Assembly (NCBI RefSeq): GCF_001540865.1
Contig: NC_033638.1
Location: 1,335,522-1,399,521, forward strand
Length of the DNA stretch: 64,000 nucleotides
Direction: 5' to 3'
Origin: Ananas comosus
Lineage: Eukaryota > Streptophyta > Magnoliopsida > Poales > Bromeliaceae
In this document: piece by piece, positions 11,885 to 23,679 of the stretch
Layout of the letters: each line of letters starts with the position of its first letter
How positions within the stretch are numbered: the first letter of the stretch is position 1
The notes under the pieces: generated by a model
The model's input: the letters and a program-made list of their open reading frames with translations, nothing else
Told to the model about the DNA's origin: nothing
Databases searched by the model: none
Translations under genes and position numbers: made by a program

Positions 11885-13466
11885 TATAAGGACTGAGAAT
11901 TTGACTGTGTAGTTAAACTCTGTGTTGACGATGTTTTTATGTGTAATTTAATTATATAAACACTCGTCAAGCTTCAGGAGAAAATGAGTTAGGATGGAGA
12001 AGTTACGCGACCTGTACTAGTCACTTAAAGTGAATAGTAACTCTGGTTTTCCGGAGAGGCCAATTAGTGGAAATGGCTTCTGGTGCGTATTGGACTCCGT
12101 TCATAGTGATCCAATAGCTCGTTTTCAATGGTCCGGCTATTTTGGAACCATTGGCGCTGATGGATTTCAGATCTGACACACGGTTTTCGGGGAAATTGAA
12201 AATACATGTTTTCTATGTATTTGTGTGCGGGATTTGCCTATTGGTGAGAGGATGGATTTCGTCGCGAATCTGCGACCAAACCAGACGAAACAAAATAGTG
12301 AGTTTAATGCCCCTGTCGTGTTGATCGCATTAGTGCGATCCATTCGCAAATCCAATGGACTGATCGCCGGATATCGTGTGATTATCGAGGAGAGGTCAAA
12401 ATGGCAATTTTGTATCTTGCGCAAAACCCTCTATATTTTATGTACCGAATCGCGTGAGATCGGACGTGGAGATGCGTACGCGCATTTTACACGCACTGGG
12501 AGGGACTCAAATGAAATTAATAAGTGTCGGAGGACTATTTTGCAAGGTGGCCATATTGTATATATATGGCATCTAGGGTTTTCAAGTGGAAACCCTAACC
12601 TTAGATGTCCTCCTCCCTCAGCCGACCTCCCTGCCACCCCCAGCACCTCCCTCTGCCCTAGCCACGCGCACCCCAGCCAACTGCGCACGCTGCCGGCTGC
12701 CGGAGAGGCTCCTCCTCCCTTTCCTCCACCATCGCCATCACTACCTTCACCTTTCTCTGCCCGAGCATCAGCATGGAGGGGCCCCTCACCCTCAGGCTCC
12801 TCCCCTGGCCGTGCCTGACCTCCGGCGACCCTCCCCTACCAGTCCCCGCCGTCCCCGCACGCCGCCGTCGCCGTCTAGGCGCTCTGCGGCCAACTGGGTC
12901 AGCTTGGGCCGAGCTTGAGTTATCTCATGGCCCGCAAGCTGCCGCCGCCTGGAACCTGCCGCGCCACGCTCCACCGACCCTCGGCGACCTCCTCGCCGGT
13001 CGCCGCCAGCCCGGGCCCGTCGCCGTCGCCGCCGGCCCTGCGCGTCACCGTCGCAGCTCCTGCTAGCCTATGGCCGCCCCGAGCCAGTTCGGGCCGAGGC
13101 GGAGCCAGCCTTTCCCCTCGCGCCGCCGCAGCCTCCCACCGCCGGCTGGTGTGAGCGCCGGTTCTGCCTGGCTTGTCGCACCCATCCGCCGCCAGCGCCC
13201 CCACTGTCGGAGCTCCCTGTTGGCCGGATTGGGCCCGTGCTCTCCACGGGTTTGTGTGGCTAGGGCATCAGTGCCCGTCGCTGCCGTCGCCTTCCGTCAC
13301 CTGCCGACGCACGCCCCGGCCTCCCTCCGTCGCCCGCACCCGCCTGCTGCCAATGCACCCGCCGCCGGCCGTGCCCTAGCTCCACTTTGCCCGGTAAGCT
13401 TTTTGTAAGCATTCTGTGCACTGTTCAGGATTCCGGTCGCTTTTCTAGCGATCTGGAGACACCCCA
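11885..13466 (+). mobile_element. Solo LTR family A, copy 2 (A2), 5' part
   Basis: Begins TATAAGGACTGAG (the expected TG is mutated to TA) after TSD TTCCT. It aligns with A1 from 3673 to about 6035 but lacks the TRIM. The GC-rich leader 12590-13392 ends in CCGGTAAGC. It is broken at 13467 by another LTR; the rest resumes at 21610-23016 with the matching TSD TTCCT at 23017-23021. About 1 kb, corresponding to A1 6035-7040, is missing. Confidence 0.8.
12559..12567 (+). promoter_or_regulatory. LTR A2 TATA box
   Basis: TATATATAT followed by GGC, about 675 bp into the LTR and just before the GC-rich leader. Position fits the U3/R boundary of the LTR. Functional use is inferred. Confidence 0.4.
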
Positions 13467-14538
13467 TGTCATGGCCCGGGACCGCCGATTTGGTTGGTTC
13501 GGGCACGTCAACAGACGCCAGACGGACAACACCTTCCACTGCCTGCCCAAGACTCAACACAAGTATCAACATGTATATAAATTTGCGCAAGCGGAAATAG
13601 AGATATACATGGCTTGCACGAAGGCAAGCAACAACTAAAAGTGAGAGTTCTACACTATAACATCCATACAAGTACTATGATTACTTTTAATCAAATACAT
13701 ACTTATAATCATTTATATTCTTTCATATACATCACATGATTATCATCCAAAACATAAGTCTTTTACATTTATACGTCATTTTCTACATTTGCTCATCATA
13801 AACAAAATATGATAACATCGGGATATGAACTATACTCGGGTAGTCACTAGCTAGGGTGCGATACCCTTACCACGGTCCTCGACCGCCTTGCTCGGACCTG
13901 GATCTGAAAAAATAGTGGGGTGAGAACTACAAGAAAGTTTTCAGTGGGTTCGGCCGCCGACCTCACCGACTTTCCCACCAGGTCTAAACCAGGCATAAGT
14001 AGAAGAAGCAGATAGATAGGTAACCATTCTAAACAAATGCAGCTACTATACTTGAACAAGAATACTAACAATATATGATGCTCATGATGCATGCCAATTA
14101 CCTTTCTCAATACCCAATCCTCTCGGCTAACCCATAGGTTTCGCCCAAAAATAACTCACCAACTCAAATCCTTACTATCGGGGAGAAACTCCTACAACCC
14201 GATGGGACCATTCTCTGGGGAAACTACAATCTAGTGATGACTACTCCGAAGCTCATCGCTCGAGGGGGTGCGACCGCCCTCAAGCCAAGACTTACAGGTG
14301 AGTATGATCCAATCCTTAATTATAAGAATGCCATGTTCAATCCATTCCTTAACTATAAGGATGCCATGTTCACAATGCCCCAACACACTATGTGTTCTAT
14401 TCTCTAGCATTCATTATGCTCACTAATATCACAACACAAAGTGTCTCATTCTCTAGCATTCATTATGCTCACTAATGCCACAATGTGCTATTTCACTCAC
14501 TTGTCATAATGTCACCATGTTCTTTACCTCAACTAGGT
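13467..14538 (-). mobile_element. gypsy LTR fragment, minus orientation
   Basis: Starts TGTCATGGCCCGGGACC, the reverse complement of the end of the LTR that finishes at 17444 (GGGGCGTGACA type). Matching blocks include the 'gtggggtgagaactacaa' and 'gggttcggccgccgacctca' segments, seen inverted at 16925-17010. It is cut at 14539 by the start of the plus-orientation LTR B. Confidence 0.7.
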
Positions 14539-14767
14539 TGTAAGATAATGAATCCTCGTCGTGTTAAACCACTTTTGGTCAAAATGGCCAAAGTGTGGCG
14601 AGAGAGATGGTTGGACATGGTCCATATGACACTCCAACAATGTTGGAAGGGTTAAAGTTGAGTCTCGATTAGGTTAGAAGAGTTTTAGCATTGCTCGGCG
14701 CGAAATAGAGCTAAAGCATTGCCAAAACTGCAGTCTTGACACTGTGTATCGGTACTGAGGAAAAGGT

Positions 14768-14940
14768 ACCGGTACCAGGCAAGCAACCCGAGAAGGTTGC
14801 TCTCGGGTTTGGCTATTTCGGGGCTGAGTACCGGTATGCACCAAGGCAGTACCGGTACTCCGCAACAAACCGAGGATAGCAGCTCTCGGGTTTGGGCTGT
14901 TGACAAGGGGCGTACCGGTGACACGAACCCGCGTACCGGT
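14768..14940. promoter_or_regulatory. Cluster of ACCGGT palindromes in LTR U3
   Basis: ACCGGT at 14768, 14830, 14851, 14914 and 14935, mostly as GTACCGGTAC. Similar clusters lie in other LTRs at 25833-26010, 42131-42156 and 58620-58787. It sits upstream of the TATA box at 15018. Role unknown. Confidence 0.5.
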
Positions 14941-15017
14941 ACGCAGCGCCTCGAACAACAGAGTTGGTCTGCCGTAAATAAGAAAAAAATGAGGGCTTGT
15001 TTGTAATTGTGGCAGCT

Positions 15018-15024
15018 TATATAA
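15018..15024 (+). promoter_or_regulatory. LTR B TATA box
   Basis: TATATAA followed by GCCCC and a CT-rich stretch, typical of a plant core promoter. TRIM-2 is inserted 72 bp downstream, so it lies in the transcribed leader. Confidence 0.6.
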
Positions 15025-15095
15025 GCCCCACACTCTCTTCTCTCCTATTCACAGCCAAAGAACACCCTCGCCTCTCATTTTTCTCCCTCTCTCTC

Positions 15096-15579
15096 TGTGA
15101 CGCCCCAACTTCCCAGGGGGTCACCCATCCTAGGACTACTTCTGTCCTAGCACGCTTAACTCTCTTAACCTCTTGGGCCTTGCCACCACCCAAAATGCTT
15201 AAGCCGGGTTAAGAGTTTAGCCCTATTATATCTCATATATAGGACTATCTGGGGTCTCACAATCTCCCCTCCTTTAAGCCCTGACGTCCTCGTCAGGCTC
15301 AGACTCACAAGTAGCAGGCGATGTGAGACTCATCTCGCTAGCCCGTAATCCAGACCCTGGCTCAGTCGAGACTCATCTCACACTTCCGGCTGGTAATTGT
15401 CTCTGATACCATCTGTGACGCCCCAACTTCCCAGGGGGTCACCCATCCTAGGACTACTCCCGTCCTAGCACGCTTAACTCTCTTAACCTCTTGGGCCTTG
15501 CCACCACCCAAAATGCTTAAGCCGGGTTAAGAGTTTAGCCTTATTATATCTCATATATAGGACTATCTGGGGTCTCACA
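15096..15579 (-). mobile_element. TRIM-2: miniature LTR retrotransposon
   Basis: Two 166-bp direct repeats, 15096-15261 and 15414-15579, differ at 3 positions. Read on the minus strand each begins TGTGAGACCCC and ends GGGGCGTCACA. The primer binding site TGGTATCAGAGA (15400-15411, minus) lies 2 nt from the LTR, and the polypurine tract AAAGGAGGGGAGAT lies at the other end (15262-15275). A 5-bp TSD CTCTC (15091-15095 and 15580-15584) flanks it. Total length is 484 bp with a 152-bp internal part and no coding. The internal part resembles that of TRIM-1. Confidence 0.92.
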
Positions 15580-17452
15580 CTCTCTTTCTAGGAACTCTCC
15601 CCCAAGGTAGATTGGAGGAGGATTTGGAGGATATTTTTGGAGCTTGAAGGTGGATCTTCATCTTCTTCTTCTTCCTTAGCTTGGAGAAAGAGCTGGGTTG
15701 AGGTAAGCTTCTTACCCTCTCATGATGGATTGTTAGGGTTTGGCTTAGATCTCTTAGAACCTAGCTAAATGGAACCCTAGATGCTAGTATGTGTGGCTAT
15801 TGCTAGAATCATGAGCTTTTTTTGAAGTATTCTTGCAATAGTTGCATCTTAGGGTTTAGAAAGGGGCTTTTGCTCATAGGTGGTTTTGAGCCAAATTGAC
15901 CTCATATAACTTCAATTGAAGGTAAAATCGACGTTGTGGACAACTCAAATCGAAGTCCCTATGGTCGTGTGGTGAGCTATTGAAGAAAAGGACCATTTTT
16001 GCTTCGTTTGCGCAGAGACGAGCCGAAGCAACGTCCAAAAATCACAGAACTAGGATTCTAGCATCACGGCATCACCAAAAGCTCGGGGGTGCTATTCGAA
16101 GCCATCGGGCTTCATTCTATGTCTATGTTACTTTGTTAATCTTGCATCTCTCATGTTGATTATGCATTGTAGGATGTTGATAATTGCATTTCCATTCCTT
16201 ATATGCTTCCTTGGTTGAAATAGCATTGTGAGTTGAGCACATGATATATTGGATGCGTGAGGATTGGGTCTTAACATGAAATCCTATAATGCCGATAATA
16301 AGGGTGAACTTGGTAAATGTAATGACATAGACGAGTGGCATACAAAACTATATGTGATGACATAATGAGTGGCACATGAACTAGTGTAATAGAAACACTT
16401 ATGACATGATGAACCTAGGGATAGATAATTTTCCCAAGTTATGGACATATGACATGTGAACTTAGTGTAGTTGAGACACTTGAACATGAACATTGGGATA
16501 GTTGAGTTCCCGAGTTGTTGTTAGCCCTAGTTGGTAGGGTATCCTCAGTTGACGAGGATTGGATCACACTCACATAGTCTGTTCTCGCTTGGCGGTGGTC
16601 GCTCCACCCAAGCAGTGAGCTCCGGAGTTATCACACTAGGGGCAGACGTGGTTGTCCCGCAGACGGTCTCGGGTGGGTCGAGTGGCTGGGTCTCCTCACC
16701 TATGGGATTTGCACTGTGAGTCGAGGCCAACCTTCGGGTTAGCCAAGTGGATTGGGTAATGAACTAATGAATGACATACTTGTTGAACATAGTAGTATGA
16801 TAGTTGACTTCATTACTATATAGTTTTTTCATTCATTCATCTTGATTGAGGCATAGTAGCATGATCGTAGATTTCATTACTATGTAGTAGTTGCTTTCAT
16901 ATCTATCTATTTACTTATGCCTGCTTAGACCTAGTGGGAAGATTGGCGGAGTCGGCGGCCGAACCCACTGGGAACTATTATTAGTTCTCATCCCACTTTG
17001 TTGCAGGGCCGAGTTCGAGCGGATCGGGTGAGGACCACGGTAAGGGCATAGAGCCCTAGTTAGTTAGTAGCTTTTCTTTATGCATTAGTATACCATGTAC
17101 AGTTGAGAGGACATGTTGCATTTTGTGAGAGGCTACTACTTATAGATGTATATGTATTTTGGAGTTGTGGATGTATCTATATGTCATGAGATGAACATGT
17201 AAACCAATGTATCCATTTTGATATGATGTAAACAGTTGAATATGAATGTAATAGATAGTACTCTCTCTTGTGCTTTTGCTTGTATCATACTCGCAATGAT
17301 TCATGTATGTTGTTATGTTTACCTGGGCAACTAAATGTACATGATCCTTATTGTTGAGCCTTTGGCAGAAAGGAAAAGTTCTGTCCGTTCGGCATCTGTT
17401 CGGCGTACCCAAACTGACCAAATAGGCGGCTGTGGGGCGTGACAGATTAAAG

Positions 17453-17464
17453 TGGTATCAGAGC
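17453..17464 (+). other. Primer binding site of element B
   Basis: TGGTATCAGAGC, initiator tRNA-Met type, 8 nt after the LTR end at 17444. Confidence 0.85.
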
Positions 17465-17800
17465 AAGTAAAGAGAGAAGTCTAGGATGGACCTAGGAGAC
17501 CTAGGATGGTAACCTTAAGGCTATAGGTGCGTGAGTGAGACGTGGACCTATGCCAGGTGGCGGAAGTTGATTCGATTGGGTATAGTTGTTGGTATGTCTC
17601 TAGTGGTTGATAGAGACGGATTCAAGTGATATGAGTTCTCTACTTGAGGAGGTTATGTTGGCGGCCGACAACATGACGCCAAGAGTTGAGAATGAGTACG
17701 CTTGTGTGCTTCCGCCAGATTGGGTGTCGAGTTGTTTGTTCCTAAATTGCGTAGAGTCGTGGGTTATGGTAATTAACCTAATTATTGCGTTTCAGGAGCT

Positions 17801-19110
17801 ATGGCACCAAGGGGACGCCCCCCGACGCGATCCGCTCCGACACCGCCTCCCGAGGTGCCCTAGTATTCAGGATCTGAGGAAGTGCGGGAACTACGAGCAC
17901 AGATGGCTACGATGGTCGGTGCGATGCAGCGCCAAGAGGATCATATCGCAAGGCTGCAGGAGTTGGTGGTCCAACAAGCGTCGGCTCAGGCGGATGTTGA
18001 GCGACCCACGCCTCCTGCCGTTGTTCCTGGGGCGGCGGAGGGTGTGGCCACGACGGCTGTGCCAATTGCAGCGAGGCCCGCATCGGCGGTAGTAGCTACG
18101 GTAATAGACCTAAGTGCTTCGAATCCCGATGGTGCGGCCATGGCAGCGGAAAGGGAGCGCGCACTTGCGGCCCTCGTGATGTTCCGGAAGTTTGATCCAC
18201 CGGTGTTTGACGGGGAGAAGGTCACGGGATGGTCGAGTCGTGGATTGACTCGATGGAGACCCCTTTCGAGGATCTCTACACTTTGGAGAAAGACAAAGTA
18301 CACCTCGCCACTCATTGCTTGGAGTGGACGGCGAAGGTGTGGTGGAAACGGATCAAGCGGGATCGGTCTTCCGACCTTCCGCCGTTGTCGTGGGAGGAGT
18401 TTCAGGACTTGATGTACACTAACTACTTCTCCGATAGAGAAAAGAAAAAGCTTCAAGACCAATTCTGAAAGTTGAAGCAAGGAAACCGCTTGGTAGGGGA
18501 GTATGAGCAGGAGTTCTCACATATCATCGATTGTGTTCCCGATGTGGTGTGGGACGACAAGGATCCAGCCGATTGGGTCGAGCGAGGATTTCGGCCGGAT
18601 ATCTACACGGCAGTTCACATTTTAAATCTCACTATCTTTGCGGAGGTGTTAGATCGGGCATTGTGGGCGGAGCATGGTAATGCCTACATCCGTGAGGAGT
18701 GAGAGGCGTCCTAGAAGGACGGAGGAAAGAAGCGGGCACAAGGTGGCTCGGGAGGTCAGTCGAGATCGAGGAGGCCTCCTAAGTACCCGTGAACACAGTC
18801 CAAGTGCCGTGGGGCTCAGCAGTGTGTCATTTGTGGCGGAAACCACCGAGCGATGCATTGTGAGCAGCGCCAAGGAAAGTGCTTCGAATGCAGTCAGGCG
18901 GGGCATGTTAGTCGCTATTGCCCAAAGAGGACCTCTCCTGCCCCGTCCGTCGCATTGGCTCCGGCGACTCCGGGACATTATGGAGGAGTTCCACCCACTG
19001 CCACGTCTGCCGGACATGCTATGGCGCCGCGTCAGCCCGAGATGACCCGGTCGGCTACGAGTGGCCAGGTATTCGCCGCTCAAGTAGAGGAACCTACCGA
19101 GGCCTAGGAG
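17801..19110 (+). pseudogene. gag of gypsy element B, broken
   Basis: Structural (capsid/nucleocapsid) protein of a Ty3/gypsy element. An ATG at 17801 opens a basic, proline-rich N-terminus. The capsid retrotrans-gag region follows (WIDSMETPFEDL..., WEEFQDLMYTNYF) at about 18230-18465. A CCHC zinc knuckle, CFECSQAGHVSRYCP, lies at 18880-18924. Breaks: a stop near 17860, a frame change near 18225, a TGA at 18466-18468 in the middle of the capsid, and another stop at 18700-18702. It follows the PBS in the normal order and leads into pol. It cannot make a full Gag. The family was called from domain order and motif wording. Confidence 0.85.
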
Positions 19111-19128
19111 CGCCACGTCGTAGCAGGT

Positions 19129-21609
19129 ATGGTGTTGATTAATGGAGTTCGATCTAGAGCTATGTTTGATACAGGTGCTACGCATTCATTCATCAGTCGA
19201 CCCTTTGCCGAGATGCATGGTATAGAAATCCAGTTGAGTGAAAGCACTTGGCGGGTTGAAGGCCCCGGGCGTGCAATTGTTATTAGGAAGGAGTGTTTGG
19301 CTTGTCCAGTACAAGTGGGCAACTGGATAATGCCAACATGTCTGTTCGTGCTCAAGAGGTTGAAGGATTTCGATCTGATACTAGGCATGGACTGGCTCTC
19401 GAAGTACTATGCGTCTATCGACTGCAAGAGCATATCACCTTTTGTGAGCCAGGACAGGAAGAGTTCGCTTATCGGGCGTGTAAGAATTCGTGCTTCGCCA
19501 TGACGGTATCGGCGTCTAGGGCAAGGAAAATGGTTAGCAGCGGTTGCGCAGCTTATTTAGCGACCATTTTGGAGGTCAGTAGGAGACTCCAGCACTTGAG
19601 GATTTATCCGTGGTTCGGGAGTTTGCGGACATGTTTCCCGCGGAGCTACCGGGGATACCACCGGATCGGGAAATCGAGTTTGTTATAGACTTGGTTCCCG
19701 GGACCGCGCCGATTTCAAAGGCTCCGTATCTTATGGCACTGGCCGAGTTGAAAGAGTTGAGGGCTCAATTGCAAGATCTCCTCGACAAGGAATTTATTAA
19801 GCCGAGTGTATCACCGTGGGGAGCCCCGGTGTTGTTCGTGAAGAAGAAAGACGGATCGTTTCGACTCTGCGTGGATTACCGCGAGTTGAACAAGGTCATG
19901 ATCAAGAACAAGTACCCGTTGCCCTGTATCGACGACTTGTTTGATCAGTTGCAAGGGTCTCGGATGTACTCGGAGATAGACCTTCAATCCGTATATCATC
20001 AGTTGAAGATAAAGCCGGAGGATGTGTAAAAGACCGCGTTCCGCACGCGGTATGGACATTATGAATTCACGGTCATGCCATTCGGGCTCACAAATGCCCG
20101 GCAGCGTTCATGGACTTGATGAACCGTGTATTCAGGGCTTTCTTAGACCAATTTGTCGTGGTATTCGTAGACGACATCTTGGTCTACTCTCGTAGTGACG
20201 AGGAGCACACGGAACATTTGAGGATTGTGCTACAAGTCATTCGGGAGAAAAAGCTCTATGCAAAGTTAAAGAAGTGCGACTTTTGGCTCCATAAAGTCGC
20301 ACTTTTGGGACATGTTATTTCCGAGGGCGAAGTTTCTGTCGACCCGAGGAAAGTTGAGGCAATCAAGGATTGGCCTCGCCCGACAAATATGACGGAGGTT
20401 TGTAGCTTTGTGGGCTTAGCGGGCTATTATAGACGGTTTGTGGAGGGATTCTCGAAGATAGTTATTCCACTCACCCGTCTTACTCAAAAGGGCACCAAGT
20501 TCATGTGGAGTGATGAGTGCGACCGGAGTTTTAAAGAGTTGAAGGAGAGATTGACTTCGACTCCGGTGCTCGCCCTCCCGGTTCAAGGTGAAGACTTTGT
20601 GGTGTATAGCGACGCATCCTACCAGGGTCTTGGGTGTGTTTTGATGTAATGCAGGAAGGTGATCGCTTATGCGTCTCGTCAGTTGAAGAGCTATGAAAAG
20701 AACTACCCTATTCACGATCTAGAGCTAGCTGCAGTGGTCTTCGCGCTCAAGCTGTGGAGGCACTACTTATATGGTGCGCATTGCGAGATATACACGGATC
20801 ACAAGAGTCTAAATACTTGTTCACACAGAAAGAACTTAATATGCGGCAGCGGCGGTGGTTAGAATTATTAAAGGATTACGATGTTACTATCCTTTACCAC
20901 CCCGGGAAAGCTAATGTGGTGGCCGACGCACTTAGCAGGAAATCAGTGGAAAATCTTGCAATGTTGGTCACACATCAGAAGCCATTGTGGAGAGAAATAT
21001 GGCGGTTTGGCCTTGAGATTGTGGCTCCGGAGGTTCCGACGATGCTTATGGCTCTCGTTATCCAACTAACCTTATTGGAGAGGATTAGGAGTTTACAATC
21101 CGCGGACTCGAGTCTCCAAAAGATGCGGCGCGACATCGAGAGTGGGTGCGGTGGTGATTTCGGTGTAGATCCCGATGGCGCGCTTCGGTATCGAAACCGA
21201 TGATGTGCGCCGGAAAATGAGAAAATCCGAAAATTGATCTTGCAGGAGGCTCATAGATCTCCCTATAGTGTCCACCCGGGCGGCACCAAAATGTACAAGG
21301 ACTTGAGGATGCATTATTGGTGGCTAGGAATGAAAGGTGATATTGGACGCTATGTGGCGCAATGTCTTGTGTGTGAGCAAGTCAAGGCTGAACGTCGATT
21401 TCCAGCGGGAGAGCTTCAAAGTCTACCTATTTCCATTTGGAAATGGGACGATATAGCCATGGACTTCGTGGTCAGATTGCCCGGTTCATCGGGTGGCCAT
21501 GATGCAATTTGGGTAGTGATGGATCGCTTGACGAAATCGGCACATTTTCTATCGATCCACACTACTTAGTCTGGAGGCAAGCTTGCGCAAGTATATCTTG
21601 ATGAAGTGG
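19129..21609 (+). pseudogene. pol of gypsy element B, decayed and truncated
   Basis: Polyprotein of a Tekay/Del-type chromovirus in the order protease, RT, RNase H, integrase. The protease keeps DTGATHSF near 19168. The RT core runs from about 19690 to 20200 with its catalytic motif [11 protein letters not shown] near 20165. RNase H (YSDAS) is near 20605. The integrase HHCC segment and first catalytic part run 21240-21609. Stops or frame breaks occur near 19500, 20027-20029 (TAA), 20100, 20647-20649 (TAA), 20810, 21201 and 21567-21569 (TAG). The sequence ends abruptly after the integrase [10 protein letters not shown] segment, where LTR A2 resumes at 21610, so the second half of integrase, the chromodomain and the 3' LTR are gone. 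Confidence 0.88.
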
Positions 21610-23016
21610 TGAGACACTCTTTCCTTGTTGTTTATCTTGCATATTATATGTTGAGCCTAACATCTATACCATATTTCTTTATTGCTCTACTTAGCTGTTT
21701 TGCATATCCTGTATCATGTTTAGAAGTAGAGCGGTTTTGTGATTATTTGTGAGATTGATGACCTAGTCGGTCAGTGCGTGTATCTGGTATTGTGACCTAG
21801 TTGGTCGGTTCTTGTATCTCGTATTTGTGACCTATTCGGTCGGTTTACTGCATTATTATCGAGACCTATTTGGTCGGTTGGACTATTTGATGACCTGTAC
21901 GGTCGGTATACCCTGAGGGGTAGGATTGTCGGCTAGTTGCCGATGGTTGGCCATTGAGCATATCAGCATCGATCGCCACAACTCGTACGCATGTCACGAA
22001 AACCAGCGGTCTGATCCACCGCAAAAGGGTGTTCTTTTTCGGAAAAGTGGTTGGGTGTGCCAACTCGTGAGCCCATAGGCTACCTTGGGTCATATGTAGG
22101 TAGAGTAGCAGTGGCACAGGCTTGAGGTCTGCCGTGCGGACCAACAGGGCAAAGTTTCTGATTGGGTATTTTGGACTTCTCGTCCGGTTGATACATGCAT
22201 ACAGTAGCGGTAGTGATTCATATGTATATATTTCGTTCCTTGTTCATCATTGCTACTGTATTACCATTATCTATCTATCTATACTTGTTGTTATCCTCCG
22301 TGACTGGAGAGTACCCTCGCCCTCGTCGGCTTGCGGTACCCACTGGGAGGGGAGACATGTGTACATGTTCTCACCCCCCACCCCCATTACAAGTGACGTC
22401 GTGGGTCTTAGTTGGACGGCTTGTGAGGAGCGCACTTAGCGATTCGGTAGAGCTTTCGGACACGTCCATTCGGTTTAAACTCTTAACTGTTTTCTTTTAA
22501 TAAATGCCTTAAATAGTAATTATGGTTCAGTGATTTATCACAGTTGGATTTATCTGGTTTTATGATTGTAATAAAGGATTTGTGATTCTTGCAAATTGGA
22601 AATGGTTTTCTACCCCTCGTGGTAGCGAGTTTTAAAGGAAAAAGGTTTCCTTGTGGGAAACAGTTTTTAAAAAGGTTTTCTTGGTTTTCATGGCTTAGTG
22701 TTTTAAAAAATGAGTTTCCGGGTAGGAAACATTTTAAACTGATAGTTGTGCGCCGGATTTATGGATAATTCTGAATGTGAATGTGAATGGTGTATGAATA
22801 TGTGAATGTTTATATGTGTGGTTGTATCATGTATCGTGAATCTTGTATTTTGTACGCCGTGCAAATATAGGGGAGACTCTATTCGTGTGAACAGTGAATT
22901 CCCTGTATTTGTGGCGGATCTGGCATACCCTGGGGGTCAGGTTTTCAAAAAAAAAAAAAAAATTTTGGGCTCTTCCGCAATGACTTTAAACCAAAAAGGG
23001 ACCCTGGGGCGTGACA
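21610..23016 (+). mobile_element. Solo LTR family A, copy 2 (A2), 3' part
   Basis: Aligns with A1 from about 7040 to 8832: 'ccatatttctttattgc', 'ccctgaggggtaggattgtcggctagttgccga', 'acccactgggaggggagacatg' and the end GGGGCGTGACA. Followed by TSD TTCCT (23017-23021), matching 11880-11884. Confidence 0.85.
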
Positions 23017-23270
23017 TTCCTAAACTAAGGAGGAAGCGCCAAATTCCTAAACTAAGGAGGAAGCGCCACGTCATCTTACATATTGGGGATTAATATAGTT
23101 GTATAGACGCCACGTCTTCTTACATATTAGGGATTAATATAGTTGTATAGATATAGTTGTATAGATTACAAAATTCCTAAACTAAGGGGAAGCGTCACGT
23201 CATCTTACATATTGAGGATTAATATAGTTGTATAGATATAGATATAGATATAGATAGATATAGATTCTCA
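23017..23270. repeat. Tandem copies of a 60-70 bp repeat with ATAG tail
   Basis: Three to four partial copies of 'cctaaactaaggaggaagcgccacgtcatcttacatattggggattaatatagttgtatag' end in (ATAGAT)n. Same unit as at 10752 and 11682, that is, on both sides of the A2 insertion. Confidence 0.7.
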
Positions 23271-23679
23271 AAAAACATATTTTATTTTAATTTTTTTAAA
23301 AAAATTACGTGTATACGAACTATTTTATCCGTTTATTTAATAATTCATAAATTAACTAATAAAGATAAGAATTATTTAAACTTTATTCCTAATATACAAA
23401 ATCAACAAAAACAACCCCACAATATAAATTTTTTCTTCAAATCATGCGAAAACAACACCATGCAAAGAATAAAAAAGTGAATAGTACGCTATAAATAGAA
23501 TAACCTTAACAGAATTATTGAGTCCATAAATTAACCAAAAAAAAGAGAAAAAAAATTAAAGAGCGAATAGAAGAAAGATTAAATCGAATAATGGGGCGTT
23601 ATAAAGGAGAAATTATTCATTGGGCTGGGCGGTGCCTATATGAGTCAGCCCAATAATGGGGCGCTGCGAAGGAGAAATT
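23271..23679. other. Intergenic DNA, nothing recognised
   Basis: AT-rich sequence with a short direct repeat ('aataatggggcg', 23588 and 23653). No gene or element boundary recognised. Confidence 0.6.

Larger units (their letters stand above)
14539..17444 (+). mobile_element. 5' LTR of gypsy element B
   Basis: Begins TGTAAGATAATGAATCCTCG (a similar start is at 31693) and ends GGGGCGTGACA, followed by the primer binding site. Length is 2,906 bp, or about 2,417 without TRIM-2 and its TSD. The upstream part holds five ACCGGT sites between 14768 and 14940. A TATATAA box lies at 15018. The left boundary is inferred from similarity; no 3' LTR remains in the window. Confidence 0.7.

Noticed and set aside
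12225..13408. Frames of 197, 112 and 110 codons in LTR A2
   Set aside because: Same GC-rich leader; composition only, with no domain and no conservation.
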